A DNA stretch of 64,000 bases, from contig OY282560.1 in assembly GCA_958295665.1 (NCBI GenBank), positions 21,535,653 to 21,599,652 on the forward strand, given 5' to 3'. Positions 41,222 to 53,286 of the stretch are shown one piece after another; the stretch's first letter is position 1; the number at the start of each line of letters is the position of its first letter. The DNA is from Tipula vernalis (Eukaryota > Arthropoda > Insecta > Diptera > Tipulidae). Position numbers and translations under genes: made by a program. The notes beneath the pieces are model-generated. The model had not been told where the DNA came from and did not search any database. It saw only the letters and a list, made by a program, of their open reading frames with translations.

Positions 41222-41241
41222 GTGAATTTATCATAGTAAAA

Positions 41242-42890
41242 ATGCCTGTTAAAATAAAACGTGTATTCTTATCAATTGCGCAAAAACAAGAGATAATAAA
41301 CCAATTAAACCGTGGAATATCTGCTAATAAACTGGCGCAGCAATATGCCGTCCATCGGTCAACAATCGTTCGGATTAAACATAACCAAAAAAACATCGAA
41401 GAGTTTGTGTGTCAAACAGAAATATTTCCAGGTCGCCGAAAAACGATGAAAGCTCCAGAGTTACCGAAAATGGAACAAGCGCTGTATAAATGGTTTTGTA
41501 ACCAGCGGGCTCATAATGTAACTGTTTCCTCAGCAATTTTATGCGAGAAAGCAAAACAAATTAACCAAAAGTTAAAGGGAAATTCGCAGTTTAGTGCCAG
41601 TAGCGGGTGGTTGAAAAATTTTAAAAAGCGATATGGCATTCGTTTTTTAAAAATTTGCGGTGAAAAACTGTCGAATGACTCTCGGGCAGTTGATCCTTTT
41701 GTACTTAAATTTCAAAAACAAATTTTGAATATGGATATGAGCGCCGACCAAATTTATAATGCCGATGAGAGTGGCTTGTTTTGGAAACTTTTGCCAGACA
41801 AAACCTTAGTGCGTGCCAATGAAAAGACGGCGCCTGGACGTAAAGCAAGCAAGGAACGATTTACTTTTGTTGCATGTACTAATAGCACTGGTACTCATAA
41901 AGTAAAATTATTTGTGATCGGAAAAGCCAAGAAACCACGGGCCTTCCGAAATTTTACCATGTCAAAAATTGTGTATAGAGGCAATAAAAATGCGTGGATG
42001 ACTTCTGTATTATTTCAAACGTGGCTTGAAAGCACATTTGCCCCTGAGGTATGATATTTACGTGACATTATTATACAATTTGTTTATTTGTAATCATTTT
42101 TTTTTAGGTAAAAAAGTTTTTAATTTCTCGAGAGCTTCCATGTAAAACATTGCTTCTACTAGATAACGCTCCGTGCCATCCCCACAGTTCTGAGATTATT
42201 GTAGATGGATTAATTATTATAATAATGTGCCTACCACCAAACTGCACGGCATTACTACAGCCGATGGACCAAAATGTTATAAATCTTACAAAATACAGTT
42301 ACAAAACAAGTTTATTGGCACATCTGGTAGCGTCTAATGAAAACGATATGGAGCTGGCCATTAAATCATTTAATATAAAACATGCCGTTCAACTTTTGGC
42401 GAATGCGTGGGATGACCTCACCGCAAATAGCATCAAAAGCTGCTGGAAAATTTTAATGCCACAAGTATCCGATGAATGGGATTCGGAAGATGAATTGCCC
42501 TTGTCAGAACTACGCAAAATACTACAGAATCAAAATGCAAATATGGAAATTTTACAAACTTTAATGGATGAGGTTTCACCTTTACAACAAATTTCGGAAA
42601 AAGACATTGCAGATTGGATGAGTGAGATAAATTTATGTGCACCTAATCTAATTTCATCTGACGAAGATAGTACAGACAGTGATACCATTATTTCGGAGCC
42701 TTCAACTCAACCGATTATAAAACTTCAAGATGCAATAAAAAGTTTTACAACTTGCTTAGATTGGGCCCAGCAAAATAATGCAACAATGGAGGAATTGATG
42801 CTTCTTCAAAAACTAAGAGAGAAAGCTGTTTTGCGACAGAATATTTGTTTAAAACAAACTAAAATTTCAAATTTTTTTAAAAGTGCCTAA
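41242..42890 (+). CDS. Tigger 2 transposase, intact, one intron, 529 aa
   Basis: Exon 1 41242-42048, intron 42049-42107 (GTATGA...TTTTAG, 59 bp) and exon 2 42108-42890 encode 529 aa without stops. It has an N-terminal CENP-B-like helix-turn-helix (LSIAQKQEIINQLNRG), a second DNA-binding domain (LYKWFCNQRAHN, ASSGWLKNFKKRYGI) and a DDD catalytic core in NADESGLFWK, LLLDNAPCHP and ALLQPMDQNV. The C-terminus ends SNFFKSA. It begins 20 bp after the truncated end of Tigger 1. No TIR was identified on its right side. Confidence 0.93.
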
Positions 42891-43496
42891 TTTTCTAGAA
42901 GAAGTGAACATGTTTAAAATTTACTATGTATAATAAGTTACATAAGAATATAATAAATGAAATTGATAAGAAATGAATTTCTGCTGTTGTGTATATGAAT
43001 ATTTTTATTTCAGCTAAAATGCAATAACAGCTATGTTCAATAACATACAAAGTACAGATTGTTAGCTCAAATTGTTTCAACTGTAAAAATTTGATGGTCT
43101 AAAGTAAACTACAAGGTAACTCAATTCCAAGTATAAACGAAGTAATTCATAGTAGAATTGTTTGTTTTATATTTGCAATGTCATTCGGAGTTGGTCGTTC
43201 TAAAATATAAAGTATAAAATACAAACAGGTGTTGGTAACAAAGCTGTATGTAATACTATGTATCATAATAGTATGAATTTACGGTAAAAACAAAACTGAG
43301 AAAACATTAAATAAAATTAAATTATAAATTTGGTTTTAAAAACATTGCAGCCAATATATGTGTTAGATTTAGATATAAATAAAAACAAAGTGTTATAACA
43401 TAACCTATAAATTGAGAAGGGAAAACCAACACCATAGCGCACAGCCTATTAATTGTGTGTGTAAAGAAAGTTATTCGTATATATATAATAGACGAA
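42891..43496. other. AT-rich spacer between Tigger and hAT
   Basis: I see no gene. It presumably holds the Tigger 3' UTR and the hAT 5' end, but I found no convincing terminal repeats. Confidence 0.45.
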
Positions 43497-45837
43497 ATGG
43501 ACAAATTTGTATCCCGACAAGCGAAAGGTAATCAAATAATTTTAATGACATAATTACCATACTAATTTTTTTCCAAACTACAGGTTCAAAGACAGTTGAG
43601 TGTCAGTCAATCATTGATCTAGAGGTAGAAAATGTTGAACTTGGGTCATCCAACCGTCCTCATTCGTCAAAAGTGTGGCGGTTTTTTAAGAAATCGGCCG
43701 ATTCAAAATTAGCAAAATGCTTGTCATGCGGAAGGGAGTATAAAACAAGTGGCAACACAAGTAATTTGGCTGATCATTTGAGCCACTCAAAATCAAATGA
43801 AGAATCAGCCCCCACAACAGAAAGGTCAGTTAAGCAATTTTTTACCAGATCTTTGGAGTATGAAAATCATTCCCAGCATAAAAAGGAGCTAGATGAAACA
43901 CTTGCAATAATGATTGCTAAAGATTTTCAACCATTTAGCATCGTAAACGACGACGGTTTCCGAAAGCTTATTAAATTACTAGATCCGAAATATGTCATTC
44001 CAAGTAAAACGTTAATTCGTAATAGTATTATGCCAAAACTTTTTCTGAATGCGAAACAAAAGTTAAATGTTATGTTAAGCGAAACAATCATGTTGCGATA
44101 ACTTGTGACATGTGGAGTTCGAGAGCACTCGAATCATATCTGACTGTGACTTGCCATTTTCTCACTAAGAATCTCGATTTAAAATCCGTAGTTTTATCAA
44201 CAAAACCACTGCTTACCCAGGTAAATCATAGTGCGGAGAATATTGCAAGTTCTCTAAACGACATTTTTGTTGAATGGGATATCACACAAAAAACTGTATG
44301 TGTTGTGACAGATAATGCCAAAGTTATGGTAAAAGCCTGTGATAATCTTGATATGCAACAATTGGGATGTTTTGCACATTCCTTAAACTTAACAGTGCAA
44401 GACGGGTTAAAGCTAGGAGTAGTACGATCGATTACAACTAAATGTAAGGACATAGTCCGATTTTTTAAAAGTAGCACGATAGCACGCGAATTATTAAATA
44501 AGGAACAAGATTCCGCTGTTCCCTATAAATTAGTTCAAGAGGTTCAAACAAGATGGAACAGCACATTTTATATGATTCAGCGAATCTTAAAACTAATCGA
44601 CCCAATAGGAAGGAAGATGTCTTTTAAAGTTGAAGAAAGCTCCGATACCATTGTCCATTGAGGAAGTGCATATTTTAAAGGACTTCGAAAAGATTTTAGC
44701 GGGATTCGATGAGGTCACCAAGGAGGTATCCGGAAGTAGTTACGTTACCATTTCTCTAATAATCCCAATGAGTCATGGCTTATATTTAAATTTATTGGAA
44801 ATTAAAAAAACGCTTAACACTGAAGAGGGGATAAAGCTTTGTACTCAGCTGACACAAAGTTTAATTACACGACTGTATCCATACGAGCAAATTAATGTTG
44901 TCAGAATGGCAACTCTTTTGGACCCCAGGTTTAAATCTGTTGGTTTCCTTCGAGAAGAAAATGCGAAACAAGGCAATATTTCATTGGAGAATGAATTGAT
45001 CACGTCCTGTGTGAATATTGGAAATGACACCGAAACTAGTGGTGAATTGGTGGCGGACGTGTCTGATGAAGTATCTGCATCTGGACATGTTTTATCATTT
45101 CTTGAAAAAAAAATTTCCGAAACGCAGACTTCACATAATTTAGATGTCATGATATATAAAAGACAATACAATGAATTTTCCATGGCGGACAGAAAATCCA
45201 ACCCTCTTGAGTTCTGGAAAGTAAGCAGAAAATATCTTTCTTTCTTATAAGATTATGTGTTATTGCCTGATGGGGGAACCAGCGAGTCAGTAACAACTTT
45301 AAGTAAGAACGCGATTTACAGAAAGTGCATGTTACTGACCAGCGAATCTTTAAGAACTTTTCGTTCAGTTCAACCGTCACTTAAGAGAGCGAAAATTAAC
45401 GCGCAAACTGAAGGATATGTCAGAATACATCAAAATTTTCAAAGCATACTTTTCTTAAAAATAATAAATTTTGCTATTCACATTAGAATTTTAAATACTG
45501 TATTTGTCAGTTTTTACGGATTCGGTGGCCGATATGTCAAATATTCTGTAAGGAAATAATTTCGTCAAATTCTTTAAGGATTCTTACTGATTCGCTGGTT
45601 AGCCCTTGAGTCGTTTTTTAATTTTATTTTTATTATATTTTTTTTTTTTTAGAATAATACACAATTTGGCCCAATTCGGGAATGTGCAATCAAATATTTA
45701 TGTATTCCAGCCACATCCGTTGAATCCGAACGAGTTTTTAGTACGACGGGACAAATTATTAGTGATCGGCGTTCACAACTTAAACCAAAAAACGTTGATA
45801 TGCTCACATTTTTACATAAAAATAACTGGTTGATTTA
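43497..45837 (+). pseudogene. hAT transposase, broken by frameshifts and a small insert
   Basis: Exon 1 (43497-43527) and a 56-bp intron lead to a BED zinc finger (VWRFFKKSADSKLAKCLSCG, LADHLSH). Frames change near 44095 and 44640. Conserved hAT blocks follow: ITCDMWSS with the first catalytic region, CVVTDNAKVMVKAC, CFAHSLNLTVQD, VQTRWNSTFYM, and DPRFKSVGF. The C-terminal dimerisation domain, CIPATSVESERVFSTTGQ to FLHKNNWLI, lies at about 45700-45837, separated from LEFWK by an insert at about 45272-45605. The element is inactive. Confidence 0.88.
45272..45605. repeat. MITE-like insert inside the hAT gene
   Basis: A GGGGGAACCAGCGAGTCAGTAA left end is mirrored by TTACTGATTCGCTGGTTAGCCC at the right, giving inverted ends about 334 bp apart. 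An internal partial copy (GTTACTGACCAGCGAATC) lies near 45331. It separates two parts of the hAT C-terminal region. A target duplication is not clear, so the boundaries are approximate. Confidence 0.55.
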
Positions 45838-46236
45838 AGCAATAAATAATTTTTTGTAAGTCATTTTATTTCTTGAATTGTGATATTTTTTTTAAATTAT
45901 AATTATGTACTTGTTAGTACGGTTTGTGATATTAATATTTCATTGCTACGAGTGGTTTTAATTCATGTTGAATTAAATTAAAAAGGAGTTTTTAGTTAGC
46001 GTCTATCGGCGTCATTAATTTATGACTGTTTCGAGATTTAATATTCGATATTTTGAAATCTGTGTCGATAAAAACTCAGTGTTAAAATATTGAATAGAAA
46101 AAACATAAAATTACGCGTTTTTTGATCTAAAATTTGTTACAATAAATCTTTTCAGTTTATTACTTAAAATTTCATCTTTAATAAATCACTCATTTTCGTT
46201 ATGTATTATTTTACAGTATTTTCCTTATACAGAAAA
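45838..46236. other. AT-rich spacer before the Helitron gene
   Basis: I see no gene or clear terminus. The Helitron 5' end should be in or near this interval but the TC terminus cannot be fixed by eye. Confidence 0.4.
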
Positions 46237-49200
46237 ATGCCACGTCTTCGTGGAAGAGCAAAAAACATTGGTCGGCGTACTCGGAACGCCCAATTAGTCC
46301 ATGATCGTCGGTTAAATAGATCAATTGAAGAACACTCAACGGATAATGCAAATTTAAGAGATCAAGTTGCATGTTCACGAGCAAATGAGAATTCAGAGCA
46401 ACGCGTTCAACGTCTTCATGCTAATGCATTGAGACAACGAGAGGCACGTGAACGAGCTACCGACGCACAGAGAGACCATCACCATCAACAAGTGCAACAT
46501 AATCGAGCATTGTCACGAGCATCATTTAATCGTCTCGCGTTCGAATATGTTCCTGAAATAGATTATTCGTCACATGCACTAATCACGATAGGTAGTATGG
46601 ACAAAGAGTGTCAATATTGTCATGCTTTCAAGTATAACGGTGAATCAACTGGTTTATGTTGCGCATCTGGAAAAATTTCACTGCCATCGCTAAAACCACC
46701 ACCGGAACCTTTAAAAACACTTTTAGCCGGAACCACATCTCGATCGAAATTGTTTTTGCGAAAAATTCGTAAATTCAATTCATGCTTCCAAATGACATCA
46801 TTTGGAGCAACAAAAATTGTTCATAATGAAGATGGTCGTAATTTTGAATCTACATTCAAGATTCAAGATCAGGTGTACCACCAAATTGGTTCATTGCTTC
46901 CAATGCCTGATGCCGATCCAAAATTTCTACAAATTTATTTTATGGGCGATGAGGAGGAACAATCACATACACGCTGCCTTTACAACCATATAGAGCGGAT
47001 GGAAGAACGAGAAATTGTGGATAAGTTGCAAACGTTTTTGCAAAACAATAACCAATTGATACGATTGTTTAAGACTCTTTCTAACAGACTACAAAACGAC
47101 AACTACGTCATTGTCATTAAAGCAGACAAAGTGCCCTATGGAGAGCACGCAGGCACATATAATGTTCCAACTATTAATGAAGTTGCAGTCGTTATGGCTG
47201 GTGACCCATGTGAACGTCGAGATATTCGCATACAACGCAGAGATAATACGATGCAAATAATTCAAGACAATCATCGTTCTTACGATGCTTTGCAGTATCC
47301 GTTGATATTTTGGGAAGGAGAAGATGGATATCATATCAATATTAAACAAAGAAATCCAACTACAGGTACAACTTATAAATTATTTTAAAATTATTTTATT
47401 TTAATCAATAATTTCTGTTAATCTCATAATTATATTTATTTGCAGGTGAAGAACTGAACAAGAAAGTTAGTGCTATGAACTACTATGCATATCGACTAAT
47501 GATTCGTGCCAATGAAGATAATGGTATTCTCCGATGCAGACAGCTATTCCATCAGTACATTGTCGATATGTATGTAAAAATCGAAAGTGAGAGATTACGA
47601 TACATACAATTTAATCAAGCAAAACTTCGTGCTGAGGAGTACATTCATTTACGTGACGCCGTAATCGGCAATGTAGATGCAACGAATGACATCAACAATA
47701 TTGGTACCGCATATATTCTTCCATCATCATACACTGGTAGCCCGCGTCATATGCAGGAATATATTCAAGATGCCATGACTTACGTACGTGCATACGGCCG
47801 ACCTGATCTTTTTATCACATTTACGTGTAATCCAAACTGGGATGAAATCAAAAGTTTACTGTTGCCAGGTCAAACATCGATGCACCGTCATGATGTCACT
47901 GCACGTGTCTTTAAACAAAAATTAAAATCTTTGATGAATTTGATTACACATTACTCGGTATTTGGTGAAACGCGTTGTTGGCTTTACTCTGTTGAATGGC
48001 AAAAACGAGGTTTACCTCATGCGCATATTTTAATTTGGTTGGTGGATAAAATACGCGCAGAAGAAATTGACAAAATTATTTCAGCGGAAATTCCAGATCC
48101 GAATGTTGATCCAGAATTGTTTAACATTGTTACTACAAATATGATCCATGGTCCATGTGGCACTCTAAACATGATGTCGCGATGTATGGATAGTGGAAAA
48201 TGTACAAAAGGTTTTCCAAAACCATGTGAAACTGATACTATCACCAATATGGACGGTTATCCATCTTATCGACGTAGAGACGTAGACAATGGTGGTCAAT
48301 CATATGAATTGCGTCTGTCAAATGGTGTGAGAGTAGATATTGATAATCGCTGGGTAGTTCCATATTCGCCATTGCTGTGCAAAACCTACAAAGCGCACAT
48401 AAACGTTGAACTATGCAGTTCGGTGAAGTCTATCAAATACATTTGTAAGTATGTTCACAAGGGTAGTGATAAAGCTATATTTGCTGTTCGAAATGTAAAC
48501 GACAATGACGAAATAACACGTTATCAAATGGGTCGATACATAAGTAGCAACGAAGCTATTTGGCGCATTTTTACGTTCCCTATACATGAAAGGAATCCTG
48601 CTGTTATACATTTGGCTGTGCATCTTGAAAACGGACAGCGTGTTTACTTTACAGAAGAAACTGCACTACAACAGGCTTTGACGGCTCCAAAAACAACTCT
48701 TACTGAATTTTTTAACCTTTGTAGTCGACAAGATGCTGTTGGTCAATTCGCAAGGACGTTGATGTACACTGATGTTCCTAAATTTTTTACATGGAATAAA
48801 CAATCAAAGAATTGGGAACCGCGGAAACGAGGCATTCCAGTCCCAGGATTCGCTGATATATTTATGACAAATACTTTAGGTCGATTATATACAGTTCATC
48901 CTAAGCAAAGCGAATGTTTTTTTTTACGTTTATTACTGGTTAACGTCCCTGGACCGACGTCCTTCCAATATTTGCGAAAAGTCAATGGTACTTCATACGA
49001 CTCTTTCTTCGATGCGTGTCGTGAGTTACATTTATTGGAGGATGATAACCATTGGGATCTCACACTTGCAGATGCAGTACTGAGCTCATCTCCACAACAA
49101 ATTCGTCAATTATTTTCAATAATATTGACAACGTGTTTTCCGTCTGATGCATCTGCTCTGTGGAACAAATATAAAGACTCAATGAGTGAGGATATTTTGC

Positions 49201-50804
49201 ATCGGACTAGAATTACTAATCAAAATCTTAATATTGAATTCTCCGCCGAAATATACAACGAGTCATTAATAATGATTGAGGATATTTGTATTCTTATTTC
49301 AAACATGCCGCTCATCCATTTTGGAATGCCAGCGCCGAATCGCCCAGCAGTAGACATCATCAACAGCGATGTTCAACGTGAACACCAGTTCGATAAGATT
49401 TCTTTGGCTACTTTTGTTGCGGAAACTGAACAATTGCTTACTGCTGAACAACGAAATGTATATGATCAAATTAACGTTTCAATTGCAGCACAACAAGGTG
49501 GATTCTTTTTTTTAGACGCTCCAGGTGGCACTGGTAAAACATTTCTTATCGCACTGATACTTGCGCGGATTCGATCTCAAAATCATATTGCATTGGCCAT
49601 TGCTTCATCAGGCATTGCAGCAACGTTACTTGATGGTGGACGGACTGCGCATTCAGCACTTAAATTACCTTTGAACGTTCATACAAATCCCGAAGCAATG
49701 TGTAACATAAAGAAGCATTCAGGCATGGCTGAAGTTTTGAGAAAATGTAAAATTATTATCTGGGATGAATGTACAATGGTCCACAAGCATTCGCTTGAAG
49801 CTCTCGACAGGTCCCTGAAAGATATCAAAAATAATGCTCGGCTTTTCGGTGGTGCCCTACTTCTGCTGTCTGGTGATTTCAGACAAACATTACCAGTCAT
49901 TCCACGCGCGACATATGCAGACGAAATAAACGCATGTTTGAAAGAATCTTATCTATGGCTAAGTGTCACTAAATTATGCCTTACTATTAATATGCGCGTT
50001 CGACTTCAAAATGATCCATTAGCGTCAGGATTCTCTGAACAATTGTTAGACATTGGAAACGGTAAAATTCAATTGTATGAAGATACACAATATATTCGAC
50101 TTCCAGAGAATTTTTGCAACATGGTGGCTACCAAAGATGAGTTAATAACAAGTATCTTTCCAGATTTAAGACATAATTATACTAATCATGAATGGCTGCG
50201 AGAGCGAGCTATTTTAGCAGCAAAAAATTTAGATGTTGACGCCATCAATTTTAAAATACAACAGTCATTGCCCGGTGATGAAATTACATTTAAATCGATT
50301 GACACTGTTGTTGATCCTGACGAAGTTGTCAACTATCCTGTAGAGTTTCTAAATTCACTAGATTTACCTGGAATGCCAACACATAATTTGCGACTGAAAA
50401 TTGGCTCACCTATAATTTTGCTTCGAAATTTAAATGCCCCAAAATTGTGTAATGGAACGCGATTAGTTGTAAAAAAAATCATGGGCAACATTCTTGAAGC
50501 AACTATTTTGAGTGGAAAATTTCAAGGTGAAGTTGTACTTTTACCAAGGATCCCAATGATTCCTTCAGATTCGCCTATACCATGCAAACGTTTACAATTT
50601 CCAATCCGCTTGGCATATGCTATGACTATAAATAAGTCACAAGGCCAAACAATGACAATTTGTGGCTTAGATTTAGAAAACCCATGTTTTTCTCACGGCC
50701 AATTATATGTTGCGTGTTCCAGAGTTGGAAAACCATCGAATTTATTTATTTATACACCTCAGGGTTTAACCAAAAATATTGTACATCCAATGGTATTACG
50801 ATAA
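46237..50804 (+). CDS. Helitron RepHel protein, intact, one intron, 1495 aa
   Basis: Exon 1 46237-47365, intron 47366-47445 (GTACAA...TTGCAG, 80 bp) and exon 2 47446-50804 join in phase. The N-terminal region holds a Cys-containing segment (CQYCHAFKYNGESTGLCC). The Helitron-like domain follows with FITFTCNPNW, the HUH motif GLPHAHILIWL, and the Rep tyrosine motif KYICKYVHKGSD. The C-terminal half is a Pif1-family helicase with Walker A APGGTGKTF, ISWDE-type IIWDECTM, SGDFRQTLPV and NKSQGQTM. This protein performs rolling-circle transposition. No stop or frameshift is present. Confidence 0.95.
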
Positions 50805-51040
50805 ATTAAGTTTTTGTAAATAAAAAAATATATTTTTTAAATAAAATAGTTTGAGTGTAAGCTTTTTTACCTTTAATTAAAACAAGTTGAAGATTTCATT
50901 ACACATACTCACACGCTATCGATTAGTCTAATTGTAATAAATTTACATGTAATGACGTTAGATATTGTCATAACATTTGAATAATAATTTTCATCTAAAT
51001 GGTCCAGAATGTTTTAGCTTATTAAAAAAAGTATGAAATT
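50805..51040. other. Helitron 3' flank
   Basis: Short AT-rich stretch after the RepHel stop. A CTRR terminus with a preceding hairpin was looked for and not convincingly found. Confidence 0.4.
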
Positions 51041-52179
51041 TTCAAATTAAAGACTCGCGACAAATCAATTGTCGGTAATACCAGATGGAACTTCTCAATT
51101 CCACCTACTGCAGGCCCTCCAGCAACCCCAGGTACAACTTTCTCAGTGTGCTCACTAAAGTCAACTGAGAAATTAGATATACAGGATAACTTATTGAATG
51201 TGAAGAAGGCTACATTGTTAGCAACACAAAAATTTAATGAAGCAGCAGTAATTATTGCAAATGATGATAAGATTTTAATGACACCTTTGGCTGGTGCAAT
51301 ATATAACTCTGACATCATAAAAAGATATGCAGCAGCATCTGGAGATGATTTAGGAAAATCAGTAACAACTTTCAATTCATCATGTTGTCCTTTTGGGCAT
51401 CTGCTTCCTGAATCAGATGGGAACATTGCAGCAGCAGCTGCTATCATAGCGACAGATAAGTTAAGTAATACGAAAATACGAGATAATATAATTTCAAAAG
51501 TTATAAAACAGTATGCACAAGCAGATAAGGAACCGGCACAAGAGGAAGTAACATTGCTATGTGCAATGGCTGGTACGAATGGTACCAATTTTAATATAGA
51601 CAAACTATTAAACGATTATAAGGCATTAAAAATAAGTCCACATGACAAATTCAAAGCAGATGTAGACACATACCGTGATTCCACTTTCTTAAAAATGGTG
51701 AAAACTACCAAACACTATCTAGGAAAACAGGTAAAACCAGCAGGAGAGTTAAACTAGATTTGCAACTATTGGATCCCGCAATAGTTGTTGGTGGCAATGA
51801 TAGGGATAGATTTGGAGAGGATTTTTTTGCTTTATTTGATGGCGACGATACTAGAGTGTTGAATATCAATATTCCAGATGATATAAATAATTCATTTGAT
51901 GACAATGATGAGGACAAAAATGACGGAAATGAAAATAAAAATAAAAATTTAAACAAGGATGATAATGATTATGATAATGATGATGATAATGATAGTATAA
52001 ATGGTGATAAAAATAAAAATAAGAATGCAAATAATAACAACAGTACTGGAGCTATTCCAAAGCAGAGGGATATGCAATTTTTAACCAAGGCAGAAAGAAA
52101 GCAGGTTTGGGATAAACGACGGGAAGAAAATGCAAAAATGCAAGCTGAATTAAGAAGGAAAGATAGGGGGAGTTGGTGA
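51041..52179 (+). pseudogene. Unrecognised ORF with one frameshift and an Asn/Asp-rich tail
   Basis: The first frame is open from about 51041 (no in-frame ATG near the start) to a stop at 51757. It reads as an alpha-helical, Ala-rich domain with IPPTAGPPATPGTTF, CCPFGHLLPESDGN and a KADVDTYRDSTFLK segment. After a one-base shift near 51740 it continues (LQLLDPAIVVGGNDRDRFGE) into a long N/D/K-rich low-complexity tract and a basic, charged end (FLTKAERKQVWDKRREENAK) stopping at 52179. I do not recognise it. A structural or nucleoprotein-like viral origin is possible given the neighbourhood, but unproven. Confidence 0.4.
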
Positions 52180-52881
52180 TTAACCTTAAGATCGAGCGGA
52201 TGAATTATTTTTTTGATAATTAATTGACTCAGCCATAGTGAATTTGAATATGGGCAATTAAAAGGTTATATCGTGTGTAATTTAGAATTAAAATTAAATT
52301 AATTTTAGATTGAACAATTTCGGTTGAAGTGAATATATCGGGTCTAATGTATTGATTACTGGTGTATGCACGTCTTCAATTATGCAAAAGAGTAATCGTA
52401 ATAGTTAATATAAGTTGGTGTAAATCTTTAGTAGTAAAACTAATTAATTTCATTAGTAATATAGTAAAATATTTAAATTAGTGACTATAAACTTGAAAAT
52501 TTTGATAAGAATTCCCGCAAATAATAAAGGTGTGGTCAAGAACATTAATGACCGTTATTAAAGTGCGTTACTGTGCGGGCTATTAAAAATGATGTTGTCT
52601 ATAAATTTGTTTAGCCTAGTAACAAATAAAACAATAAAAACGAATAAGTGTTATGTGTTCTAGATGATAAACCATTAATATAAATTGTGTGTGTGAAATC
52701 GATCTTAACAGAAGATTTGGATGGTTCGATTTTTAGTGTCCTTCATACAAATACAAATATGAACTGTATTTATACTGACTCTAAAGATCAGTTATTTTGG
52801 AAGAAAGCTGTGAAGTGAAACTCTAAAAACAATTATATCGAACAGTTCATTATTAGAAACTAAAATTGATTAATAAGTTAA
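52180..52881. other. AT-rich DNA without a gene
   Basis: I see no open frame, splice signal pair or repeat of note over about 700 bp. Confidence 0.5.
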
Positions 52882-53286
52882 ATTCTAAGGTGGGCACGCC
52901 TAATACACAACGACAGCTCCGACAGTACCACCTCTCTAACACCTGAGAGATCCAATAAGTGCGACTTTTGCGAGAGAAAGAAAGCCGACGGAACATATTA
53001 TCAAGGTCAGGAGTTCTCATACGAACAGGTCGTGCCCGTGATTCTACCAATTTACTACTTTCCACACAGGTGTACACTTAGCAGGATTATTGTTGTGGAG
53101 CGATATTATACAAACAACTGGATTGACAAAACCCTATACGACGATTGGATGGCTGCAAACGGCGGCTCATACCAGCTAGGAACAAATGACAAACTATTGG
53201 AGCTTTGGGAGACTAGACTCACAGCATATAAGAAGAAGAAGAGTTCTATGCCTTGGAGGGGGAAAGAATTCAGGGTAAGAGGGTAA
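52882..53286 (+). CDS. Unrecognised partial ORF with a CxxC motif
   Basis: The frame is open from 52882 to a stop at 53284-53286 with no ATG near its start, so it is a fragment or an exon. It contains SNKCDFCERKKADG, a single CxxC-type pair, then hydrophobic and aromatic stretches (IVVERYYTNNWIDK, LYDDWMAANGG) and a basic end. The Tc1 element at 53286 begins right at its end. Function unknown. Confidence 0.3.
   Translation: MLRWARLIHNDSSDSTTSLTPERSNKCDFCERKKADGTYYQGQEFSYEQVVPVILPIYYFPHRCTLSRIIVVERYYTNNWIDKTLYDDWMAANGGSYQLGTNDKLLELWETRLTAYKKKKSSMPWRGKEFRVRG

Noticed and set aside
50805..51000. Helitron CTRR terminus at GTCTAATTG near 50932
   Set aside because: No convincing hairpin precedes it.
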